Part shown: positions 53,254 to 60,954 of the stretch, piece after piece
How positions within the stretch are numbered: position 1 is the first letter of the stretch
Layout: every line of letters begins with the position of its first letter
Source: WTFY01 sp965214675
Lineage (GTDB): Bacteria > Pseudomonadota > Gammaproteobacteria > UBA4575
Assembly (NCBI GenBank): GCA_965214675.1
Contig: OZ243969.1
Location: 1,240,001 to 1,304,000 of the forward strand
Direction of reading: 5' to 3'
Length of the DNA stretch: 64,000 bases
Position numbers and translations under genes: made by a program
Notes under the pieces: model-generated
Databases searched by the model: none
What the model was told of the DNA's origin: nothing
The model's input: the letters and a program-made list of their open reading frames with translations, nothing else

Positions 53254-54051
53254 ATGAAGCTGAAAAAACATTCCGAGCCCGCGATTGTGATGCTCATCAC
53301 CCTGGCCTTCCTGCTGCTGCTGACCAGCCCCTTGTGGATTGGATGGATAATGGAGTATGAGCATAACAAGACCCGGGATGCCATCGTGGGCGTCAACCTG
53401 CAGTGCCCGCAGGGCACTGTGGAAAAGCGCGAAGTCTGGAGCAAGCTTGGTATTGCGATCTTTTGTGAGAAAGAGGGGATCAAGCATGGGGTATGGCAGG
53501 CGTGGGATGGGGGTTACATGCACATCGAAGGCCAGTATACCGATGGCCACAAGGACGGTGTCTGGAAATATTTCAATGCCCGCGAAGAGCAATGGGGAAG
53601 GAGAACCTACGCCCTGGGCAAAGAAACCTCCGGGCTGGTCAACCTGCTCACGGCAGATACCATACTTCTCAAGATAGACGAAGGAAAACTCCACCTGATG
53701 AAAAATTCCAGGCCCTATCGCAGCTACGGTGTTCGGTTGGGCACAGGAGGCACGGCATCGGGGAAGAGCCCTGATGGCAGGAGTGTGCTTGAAGGCGCCT
53801 ATCTGCTGGGGGAGAAAAACGAAGACGGTGAAGGTCGGAAATCACTCGTTGTGTCCAATGCGGGGCTGCAGGAAGCGACCGGGCAGGAAAAGCATTTCAC
53901 AATCAAAGCGCATCCGAACAGGATGGGGTGGGCCTGGCAATTGACCGGCTTATGGGGGGCTACGAAAAGCAGCGTTGCGGTAAGTCACAAAGACATGGAT
54001 GAAATCTGGGAACTGGTTGAAAGCGGTATCCCGTTTGAAGCCCTACTGTAG
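53254..54051 (+). CDS. Membrane-anchored MORN-like protein with degenerate L,D-transpeptidase domain
   Basis: A 265-residue protein. A helix at about 9-33 anchors it in the inner membrane. Residues 75-125 resemble YwqK/MORN repeats (GIKHGVWQAWDGGYMHIEGQYTDGHKDGVWKYF, in overlapping parts). From about 134 to 265 it looks like a YkuD L,D-transpeptidase: LLKIDEGKLHLMKNSRPYRSYGVRLG, IKAHPNRMG with His220, and SSVAVSHKDMDEIWELVESG. Active enzymes read GC(I/V)A-V at this last motif; here the pair is Ser239-Ser240. The catalytic cysteine is thus replaced and cross-linking activity is unlikely. It converges with the glycerate kinase gene, overlapping it by nine bases. Confidence 0.68.
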   Translation: MKLKKHSEPAIVMLITLAFLLLLTSPLWIGWIMEYEHNKTRDAIVGVNLQCPQGTVEKREVWSKLGIAIFCEKEGIKHGVWQAWDGGYMHIEGQYTDGHKDGVWKYFNAREEQWGRRTYALGKETSGLVNLLTADTILLKIDEGKLHLMKNSRPYRSYGVRLGTGGTASGKSPDGRSVLEGAYLLGEKNEDGEGRKSLVVSNAGLQEATGQEKHFTIKAHPNRMGWAWQLTGLWGATKSSVAVSHKDMDEIWELVESGIPFEALL

Positions 54052-55242
54052 CTTGGCTCGCTTGCGCCGATCCTTCATCCTGCGATTTTTCTCGGCCATT
54101 TTCTTGCCGATGAGAATCATGCGAATCACACGTTCGGCAACATTTTCCAGATGAGGCCTGGCATCCCGCAAGGCCTCGTCCAGTGACATATCCTTGGCCG
54201 CAGCACTGGCAATTCCGTCAATTCCATGGGCATACACGTTGTGGGCATCATCGGACAATGCCCCGCCAATCGCCACCACCGGTACCCTCTGTTTTTTGGC
54301 GGCCTTTGCGACACCTGAAGGTGTCTTGCCGAACGCCGTCTGGAAATCCACCCTGCCTTCACCGGTAATCACCAGGTCAGCTCCTTTCAGATAGCTTTCG
54401 AGTTCGATCGTTTTAAGCACGATATCCACCCCGCTTTTGAGCGTGGCACCTGCAAATGCGAACAGGCCGGCGCCCAGCCCTCCCGCCGCTCCTGCCCCTG
54501 GCATGCGTACAACATTCTTCCTCAGGTCACGCCTGATCAGCTTGCCAAGATGTTTCAGATTGGCATCGAGCACGGCGACCATTTTAGGAGTTGCACCTTT
54601 TTGCGGGCCGAAGACATGCGCTGCACCCTTTTTCCCGTACAGGGGATTTTCAACATCACAGGCGACGAGAATTTCGGTTGTGCGGATCCTGGGATCCAGG
54701 CCACTGGCATCGATCGACTGGATTCTCGCCAGCATACCACCGCAACCGGGCATTTTTATTTCGCGTCCATTGGTACCGAGAAACCGCACACCCAGCGCCT
54801 GGGCCATCCCTACCCCGCCATCGTTCGTTGCAGACCCCCCGATACCGATAATGATTTTCTTAGCGCCACGCTCGAGTGCATCCAGCATGAGCTGCCCGGT
54901 CCCGTAGGTGGTGGTTTTCAGTGGATTCTTGCTGCGCCCCTCAACCAGGGGCAGGCCGGAGGCTTCTGCCATTTCAATGACGGCCGTTTTCTTGCCCGGC
55001 AACCAGCCATAACCTGCCGTGACTGCCTGTCCGGCTGGGCCCTTGACGCGCTTTCGCACCAGTTTTCCTCCGACGGCGTCGATGAGTGATTGCACCGTGC
55101 CTTCCCCGCCATCTGCTACCGGTACTTTTACACACGTCACATCGGGTAACACCCTGCGGACACCCTTCTCGATGCATACGGCCACTTCCAGTGAAGTGAG
55201 ATTGCCTTTAAATGAATCCGGTGCAATAACAATCTTTTTCAT
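54043..55242 (-). CDS. Glycerate kinase (GarK/GlxK family)
   Basis: Phosphorylates D-glycerate to 2- or 3-phosphoglycerate. The 399 residues start MKKIVIAPDSFKGNLTSLEVA and contain GIGGSATNDGGVGMAQALG (about 155-173), GAGAAGGLGAGL and ITGEGRVDFQTAFGKTPSGVA, all family signatures. A basic tail (KKMAEKNRRMKDRRKRAKLQ) is longer than usual. No glycolate or glyoxylate gene is adjacent. Confidence 0.94.
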   Translation of the reverse strand: MKKIVIAPDSFKGNLTSLEVAVCIEKGVRRVLPDVTCVKVPVADGGEGTVQSLIDAVGGKLVRKRVKGPAGQAVTAGYGWLPGKKTAVIEMAEASGLPLVEGRSKNPLKTTTYGTGQLMLDALERGAKKIIIGIGGSATNDGGVGMAQALGVRFLGTNGREIKMPGCGGMLARIQSIDASGLDPRIRTTEILVACDVENPLYGKKGAAHVFGPQKGATPKMVAVLDANLKHLGKLIRRDLRKNVVRMPGAGAAGGLGAGLFAFAGATLKSGVDIVLKTIELESYLKGADLVITGEGRVDFQTAFGKTPSGVAKAAKKQRVPVVAIGGALSDDAHNVYAHGIDGIASAAAKDMSLDEALRDARPHLENVAERVIRMILIGKKMAEKNRRMKDRRKRAKLQ

Positions 55243-55387
55243 AATGATTCTTGAATTACTGTTGAGGCATTGGCCAAAAACGGGAAGTGTACAACATCGA
55301 CGGACTCTACAGGCAGCAATAGGCCCGTTCAGCTGTCAGGTACGGGAAGAGCCCCTGCCGTTGAGACTCGGCGGGTCTGCAAACCGC

Positions 55388-56533
55388 CTATCGATACATT
55401 CTCAAGGTCTTGGGTGTTTTGTCGTAGTCCACGGAAATCGCATCGTGCGGACAGGCGTCTACACATGCAAAGCAACGGACACACTCCTCCTCATCGATAT
55501 ACAGCGAGTTGTAATACAGGCCGGAAGTCCGTGCAGGCTGTACGTGCTCAAAGGAAAATGCGAGACCATCACCGCTCGCCTTGAAATTGGTGGCTTCCAC
55601 CAGGCAGTTCGGTACCGGCTTCACCAGCAAGCATTCATCGCACAGAACACACTTGGTATTGTCGACCACCGGGGCGGGTGAGCTTGCATCCTCGAACTTG
55701 TCGAAATAGATGTCCGCATCCCCGAGTCCGGCCTGCCTCAGCATCTGGACCCCGTGGTCTATCATTGGAGGAGGACCACAAAAATAGGCTTTTATGCCAT
55801 GGGTGTGCAGCTTGCCCTGGTCCAGGTATTCGCTTTTGACATGGGCCGTCACCAATCCACGCGCCCCGTCCCAGTCGCTGCCTTCAGGCTCTTCAGACAG
55901 GACAGGGATAAATTCAAACGTATTGGTACTGTGCCATCGGTCGCGAACGGCGCGCATCTCATCCTGGCAGTACAAGTCCTTTTGTGTACGTGCGCCATAG
56001 AAAAAATAACAGTCCCGGGCAACACCGAGATTGGCGGCATGTTCGACAATTGCGGCCACGGCACTCATGCCGCTGCCCCCGGCAATGCAGACCATCGCAT
56101 CATCCGAGGTGTCCAGCTGAAATTTTCCCAGTGGCCCGGCCATTTCCACGCGCTCGCCGATGCGATCCCCATTGGCCAGCCAGTCTGACAATTCCCCGCC
56201 TGGCACCAGGCGTATGAAAAAAGTGTGTTCCCCCGGATTTTCATCCTCCGGGGCTTTGGCAAACGAATAGGAACGTGATTTTCTGACCCCGGGAACCTTG
56301 AGAGTGGCGTACTGCCCGGCGAGCGCATCAAGGAATTGGCTGTCCGGGTCACACCGGATCACAAGTTCAAGCGTGTCATGCGTGCGATGGGTAATGCGCA
56401 CGATGCTACCCTGGTTGATCCGCACCCTTCGGCCACGGATTTCAGCATCCGGGACCGGCAATTCCCGGATGTAATGGTCAAACGGATCGTGAAAGTTATT
56501 TCTGGCGGCCATCGATTGGTTCACTCTCCACAA
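55388..56533 (-). CDS. Ferredoxin reductase-like flavoprotein with C-terminal Fe-S domain
   Basis: A 381-residue protein of the FNR superfamily. FAD-binding SRSYSFAKAP near 95, NAD(P)-binding CIAGGSGMSAVAAIVEH near 150 and YFCGPPPMIDHGV near 255 are clear. The N-terminal 30 residues lack a plant-type ferredoxin. The C-terminus has two cysteine groups: CVLCDECLLVKPVPNC, an atypical spacing, and CVRCFACVDACPHD, a normal [4Fe-4S] motif. It lies 23 bases after the molybdoenzyme gene and probably passes electrons between NAD(P)H and that enzyme. This pairing differs from the known formate dehydrogenase or SoeABC set-ups. Confidence 0.82.
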   Translation of the reverse strand: MWRVNQSMAARNNFHDPFDHYIRELPVPDAEIRGRRVRINQGSIVRITHRTHDTLELVIRCDPDSQFLDALAGQYATLKVPGVRKSRSYSFAKAPEDENPGEHTFFIRLVPGGELSDWLANGDRIGERVEMAGPLGKFQLDTSDDAMVCIAGGSGMSAVAAIVEHAANLGVARDCYFFYGARTQKDLYCQDEMRAVRDRWHSTNTFEFIPVLSEEPEGSDWDGARGLVTAHVKSEYLDQGKLHTHGIKAYFCGPPPMIDHGVQMLRQAGLGDADIYFDKFEDASSPAPVVDNTKCVLCDECLLVKPVPNCLVEATNFKASGDGLAFSFEHVQPARTSGLYYNSLYIDEEECVRCFACVDACPHDAISVDYDKTPKTLRMYR

Positions 56534-56556
56534 TCCTGAAGAAACACTGCAAGGGT

Positions 56557-58851
56557 CTAGCTGAAGACTTCCGGATGCTGTTCTTTTGCGAAGGCAATGA
56601 TTTCATCATCGCTCGCTTCCACACCGTCGTTGCGCGGATCCTCACGCCACTTCCTGATATAGCCTTCCTGGCCTCCCCACTCCTTCAGCAAGGCCTGTTT
56701 GCGCATCTCCTTGCTGGCTTTCCTGATCTCGACAAGACAGGAATAGAACGTCGGACTGGTGCCGAAGTCCGTCAGCATTTCCGAGTTCAGTGCATTGATA
56801 TTCACGCCATTCGGTGTATTGCTTCCCTTGAGCTGCTTTTGTGTGGAACACACACCGGACAAGAGGCCTTCGATGATGACCGCATAGGCGTAGGATTCCC
56901 CCCGATCATTGTACATACAGCAAAGATCGCCATCCTCGATGCCGCGTGCCTTGGCATCTTCAGGATTCAGTTCGACGGTAGGTCTCGACATCATGGCCTG
57001 CAGCCGCGGCACCGTCTGGAATGAATTGCCGATAAAGTAGTGGGTTGCGCTGCTCAGCACCTGCAACGGGTAGTCCTTGCGTTTAGGGTCTTCCTGGCCT
57101 TCGATTTCCGGTACGTAGGAAGGCAGGGGGTTGATGCCCTCTTCCTTTAGCTTCTCACACCAGATATCGATTTTCCCGGAATCCGTTGGCCACCCGTTTT
57201 TCAGGAAGTTTCTTCGCTCGGAACCGGTATTGGCCCGCACGAAACCATCTTTCTGGATGTCCTCGTAGGTGATGCCTTCCATCAGGGGGTTGTGCTTGCC
57301 CTCGTCGAACATGACGTCGCGAATGATTTCCTCGTCCGTCTGGGTGAAGGCGTTGTCCCCCTCCTCGACGTAGTCCATGCGCCGGGCCAGCATGCGAAAC
57401 AGTTCGGAATTGCGCACACTTTCACCCAGCGGTTCGATCACCGGCCGGTTCATGGTGTAGTACCAGTTTCCATAGGTGGCTACCAGGTCCATCCTCTCCA
57501 GTTGTGTATCTGCGGGGATGACGATATCCGCGTACTGGCAGGTATCCGTCCAGAAGGTTTCGTGCACCGCGACAAACAGGTCATCGCGCATCATGCCGTT
57601 GCGCACATGGTTGGTATTCGGAGCACAGTTTGCAGGGTCCGAATTATAGACAAACAGGCTTTTGATCGGCGGGTCCATCGTATTGCCATCGGCATCGATA
57701 TGATCCACGAGTGCACGTCCCAGCTGCACCATGTTGATCGAGCGCTTTCGCGTACCCAGGTCCGTCCTGTGAAGTTTGTCCATGTCCCAGCGCAGCCACA
57801 TTTCCTCCAGATTTCCGAAACAGGCCCCGCCGCAGGGCTCGCGCCAGGCCCCGGTGATGCACGGAAGCACAAGGATGGAACGGCACATCTGGCCCGCATT
57901 CTGGTGGCGGTTCAAGCCATAGTTCGCACGGATATACGATTTTTTCGTGGCTGCGTACTCGAGGGCGAATTTTTCGATTTCATCGGCGGAAAGCCCGGTG
58001 ATCGTGGCTACCCTGTCAAGCGGGTATTTCGGCAACTCGGTTTCCAACAAGGCTTCCCAGCCGTTGGTTTGCTCTTTCAGGAAATCCAGATCATGCAGTC
58101 CATGATCGACGATCACCTTCATCATGCCGAGCGCCAACGCCGCATCGGTTCCAGGCCTAGGCTGGATATGCCAGTCCGCCATCATAGTGGTGCGTGTGAC
58201 CCGGGGATCGATCACCACGAGTTTCATGCCGCGCTCCTTGGCTTCGCGTATGAATGGAATGGCATGAACGCCTGTACTGACCAGGTTGGCACCCCATAGA
58301 ATCATCAGGTCGGCTTCTTCCGCCGCCTCATGCACCGACATGTTCGGATGCGCCATGCCGTAGGTATGCAACCCCGCCCACATGGCCGCGAAGATACAGA
58401 TTGACTGGATGAGTCCGGCCGCTTCCATCTTGTTCCAGAAGCGGGAATCCATGGTCCAGTAACCCACCATGCCCATGGTGCCCGAGTACGAATACGGCTG
58501 TACGGCTTCACTGCCATAGGTCTCGATCACGTGCTTGAAGTTGTCGGTAATCGTATCGAGTGCCTCATCCCAGGAGATGCGCTCAAACCGGGCGCCCGGC
58601 CCCTTTGGCCCTACCCGCTTGTGTGGATACAGAACACGGTTGTCGTTGTACACAAAATCGAGATAGTGGTTGACCTTGTTACACAGGTAACCGCGTGTAA
58701 TCGGGTGGGTCGGGTCGCCCTCGATGCGCACGGCCTTGCCGCTGCGATCATCACGGGTCACCAGCATCGAGCATGAATCCGGGCAATCATGGGGGCAGGT
58801 CACATGATGAACGGAATGGCCTTTGGGTGCTTTGATCTTATCCGTTTGCAT
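56557..58851 (-). CDS. Cytoplasmic molybdopterin oxidoreductase (DMSO reductase family)
   Basis: A 764-residue molybdoenzyme. The N-terminal [4Fe-4S] site is Cys19, Cys23, Cys27 and Cys57 (CPHDCPDSC ... GYLCNK). Core motifs SYSGTMGMVGYWTMDSRFW, ILWGANLVSTGVHAIPFI and LVVIDPRVTRT bind the pterin cofactor. There is no twin-arginine signal, so it works in the cytoplasm. The length is shorter than SoeA, PhsA or NarG, and no exported or membrane subunit is adjacent. The flavin/Fe-S reductase downstream and a helical protein upstream suggest a soluble NAD(P)H-linked complex. Substrate unknown. Confidence 0.86.
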   Translation of the reverse strand: MQTDKIKAPKGHSVHHVTCPHDCPDSCSMLVTRDDRSGKAVRIEGDPTHPITRGYLCNKVNHYLDFVYNDNRVLYPHKRVGPKGPGARFERISWDEALDTITDNFKHVIETYGSEAVQPYSYSGTMGMVGYWTMDSRFWNKMEAAGLIQSICIFAAMWAGLHTYGMAHPNMSVHEAAEEADLMILWGANLVSTGVHAIPFIREAKERGMKLVVIDPRVTRTTMMADWHIQPRPGTDAALALGMMKVIVDHGLHDLDFLKEQTNGWEALLETELPKYPLDRVATITGLSADEIEKFALEYAATKKSYIRANYGLNRHQNAGQMCRSILVLPCITGAWREPCGGACFGNLEEMWLRWDMDKLHRTDLGTRKRSINMVQLGRALVDHIDADGNTMDPPIKSLFVYNSDPANCAPNTNHVRNGMMRDDLFVAVHETFWTDTCQYADIVIPADTQLERMDLVATYGNWYYTMNRPVIEPLGESVRNSELFRMLARRMDYVEEGDNAFTQTDEEIIRDVMFDEGKHNPLMEGITYEDIQKDGFVRANTGSERRNFLKNGWPTDSGKIDIWCEKLKEEGINPLPSYVPEIEGQEDPKRKDYPLQVLSSATHYFIGNSFQTVPRLQAMMSRPTVELNPEDAKARGIEDGDLCCMYNDRGESYAYAVIIEGLLSGVCSTQKQLKGSNTPNGVNINALNSEMLTDFGTSPTFYSCLVEIRKASKEMRKQALLKEWGGQEGYIRKWREDPRNDGVEASDDEIIAFAKEQHPEVFS

Positions 58852-59073
58852 GACACACTCCTCCCCTTGTGCAAGCTTCTTCTATGGCATATTGCCGCTG
58901 ACCGGTCATTTTTATTTTATGCCTGCAACCGTGCCGGGTCTTCACCCGACAGCAGTCTGTACTGCGAATTATAAGGCATTTGCAAACCGATATAGGCGGG
59001 AAATATCTAAAAGCCCACAATCCCCGAAAGGTATCCTGAGAACTCACCAGGCGATTTGGGTCTTGAAATTCCT

Positions 59074-59784
59074 CTAGTTAACAGGCAGTTGCGCGCGCAG
59101 ATGGTCTCGATCGAACCACCACTGGTCACCTGCCATTACATCAATGATCGTCGACAATCGCTTGAAGAGCTTGTCCGTGTCGTTCAGTTCAAGAATTTCA
59201 ATCCACATTCTTATGGACTCTTCGTCTTCGATACCGCGATGACGTTTGGCCACTTTTGCGAGTATCTGCATCGTCAGGAACGTTAAATTTTCATGCTCCC
59301 CTTTTGCACGCATATCCGCAATATAATGTGCGGCCATGGCTGCGACCGCTGCACCATCCGACTGGGTGGGTGTTTCATCCACGATGTTGTGCAGCATTTC
59401 AATGGACAGGCCCGGCTCGACCGGGTACGTCACTGCAAGCCAGCAGCCCTGGCCGAGGGCAACAATCGAGTCCGCCTGGTCGGACTGATACAGCACCCGG
59501 TAGGCTTTAACGGCACACTCGAAGTCCCGTTCCGCAATAAACAACTCAACCAGAGGGCGCGCACAGGACCACGCCTCTTCCAGACGGTTAAGTCCTATCA
59601 GCGCTTCACCAATATCGAGTTCCAGCTGCGCACGCTGCACATTGCTCGCACCTTGAGGCAGGCCTCTTAGCCGTTCGCGGCACGTAAGCAGCTTGTCTTC
59701 AAACCAGACGCGTTCATCCTCCGACTGGAAGGCGCTCAAGGCATCGTGAAGCGGCTGACTCGTAGGGTCAAATTTTTCAACCAT
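59074..59784 (-). CDS. Helical repeat protein upstream of the molybdoenzyme
   Basis: From ATG 59784, with AGGAAA upstream, the protein has 236 residues (MVEKFDPTSQPLHDALSAFQSEDERVWFEDKLL...). The middle part (LDIGEALIGLNRLEEAWSCARPLVELFIAERDFECAVKAYRVLYQ) looks like TPR helices, and the rest is helical. A longer reading frame upstream to 59913 exists but its first 43 residues look noncoding. Same strand as the molybdoenzyme, 222 bases away; an accessory or chaperone role is possible but not shown. Confidence 0.68.
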   Translation of the reverse strand: MVEKFDPTSQPLHDALSAFQSEDERVWFEDKLLTCRERLRGLPQGASNVQRAQLELDIGEALIGLNRLEEAWSCARPLVELFIAERDFECAVKAYRVLYQSDQADSIVALGQGCWLAVTYPVEPGLSIEMLHNIVDETPTQSDGAAVAAMAAHYIADMRAKGEHENLTFLTMQILAKVAKRHRGIEDEESIRMWIEILELNDTDKLFKRLSTIIDVMAGDQWWFDRDHLRAQLPVN

Positions 59785-60226
59785 TTGTGTTTCCTGTCTG
59801 CAGTACACCCGTGATTGGCAACGAACGACGGGCCAAGGTAATGTGCGCCAAAGAGACTCCTGAATCAGCAATGAACAAGGCATGGTAGTCGATGCAGCTG
59901 CAAACATTGCCAATGTCCTTTTTGCGCTGCAAAGCTCAACCAGTCACAGTACGGGTATAGCCTGGCTCACTCTGAATGCATCCTCTTTATACAACTTTCA
60001 CAGCGGGGTGGCAAAACAGGGCTTTCGCTCCCTGGTGCCCGCACCCGGGTAAACATCACGCATAACAGACACAACGGTTTTGACCCACGACGTATCGCAG
60101 AAGTTCGGGCCAAACTCCATGCAAGACAGTTTTTTGCTACACTTGGAATACACCACTACCTCCACCAATCCAGTGCCTATCCGCATGCATTTAATCAGTA
60201 GGATTAAAACCTTGAGGGCATGATAC
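59785..60226. other. Intergenic region between helical-repeat gene and fabA
   Basis: This 442-base gap separates two divergent genes. It contains the promoters for both, but I could place none with confidence. A 62-codon open frame on the minus strand (59998-60186) has no ribosome-binding site and an unremarkable translation; I do not call it. A palindrome lies near the fabA end and is listed separately. Confidence 0.5.
60190..60208. promoter_or_regulatory. 19-bp palindrome just upstream of fabA
   Basis: TTTAATC-agtag-GATTAAA is a perfect 7-bp inverted repeat with a 5-base centre, ending 18 bases before the fabA start. Its place fits a repressor operator overlapping the transcript start. It does not match the FabR or FadR consensus as I remember them. 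Confidence 0.4.
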
Positions 60227-60742
60227 GTGTCTAGACAGAATTCATATTCCTATGAGGAATTGCTGGCATGCAGCCATGGCGAGATGTTCGGGGAGGGAAA
60301 TGCGCAGCTTCCCCTGCCGAACATGCTGATGATCGATCGAATAACCAAGATCACAGACGACACCGGTGAGTACGGACGTGGTGAGGTCGAAGCCGAGCTT
60401 GATATCAAATCTGACCTGTGGTTTTTCGATTGCCATTTTCCTGGAGACCCGGTCATGCCCGGATGCCTTGGCCTGGATGCCATGTGGCAATTGCTGGGCT
60501 TTTTCATTGCCTGGAAAGGCATGCCTGGCAGGGGTCGGGCGCTCGGCGTCAACGAGGTCCGCTTCACGGGCCAGGTGTTGCCTGATTCCAGTCAAGTGCG
60601 GTACCGGCTCGACATCAAGAGGATCGTCAAGCGAGGAGCCACCATGGGCATAGCTGATGGCACGATGTCCGTGGACGGGCGAACGATCTACGTTGCCAAA
60701 GACCTGCGTGTGGGTCTGTTTCTTTCCACCAGCGGCTTCTGA
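60227..60742 (+). CDS. fabA: 3-hydroxydecanoyl-ACP dehydratase/isomerase
   Basis: Introduces the double bond for anaerobic unsaturated fatty acid synthesis. The 171 residues keep His70 and Asp84 (FDCHFPGDPVMPGCLGLDAMWQ), the same numbers as in E. coli FabA. GTG start with GAGGG about ten bases upstream. fabB usually accompanies fabA, but here the next gene is a TonB-dependent receptor on the same strand about 210 bases away. Confidence 0.96.
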   Translation: MSRQNSYSYEELLACSHGEMFGEGNAQLPLPNMLMIDRITKITDDTGEYGRGEVEAELDIKSDLWFFDCHFPGDPVMPGCLGLDAMWQLLGFFIAWKGMPGRGRALGVNEVRFTGQVLPDSSQVRYRLDIKRIVKRGATMGIADGTMSVDGRTIYVAKDLRVGLFLSTSGF

Positions 60743-60954
60743 AAGCCGGCACCCAAAATACGACACGGCCACCATAAGGACCTGTACGCTGTCCGGCCTG
60801 CAGGTGAGGAAATGACAAAAAAACTCTGGTGGAACCGTCTATGTGGAAGCCCCTTGGCAGCACCGGGTTCCCCCAATCCGGGGTGAAAGGTATACTGTAT
60901 ACTTAAGTTCCAGGTTGAATCGCCTGCCAGAAAGAGCCAGAAAAGGGGGTTGGC

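Noticed and set aside
57292..58299. 335-codon plus-strand open frame over the molybdoenzyme gene
   Set aside because: Antisense shadow of the molybdoenzyme; no recognisable domain.
59998..60186. 62-codon minus-strand open frame
   Set aside because: No ribosome-binding site and no neighbours in an operon; left as intergenic.
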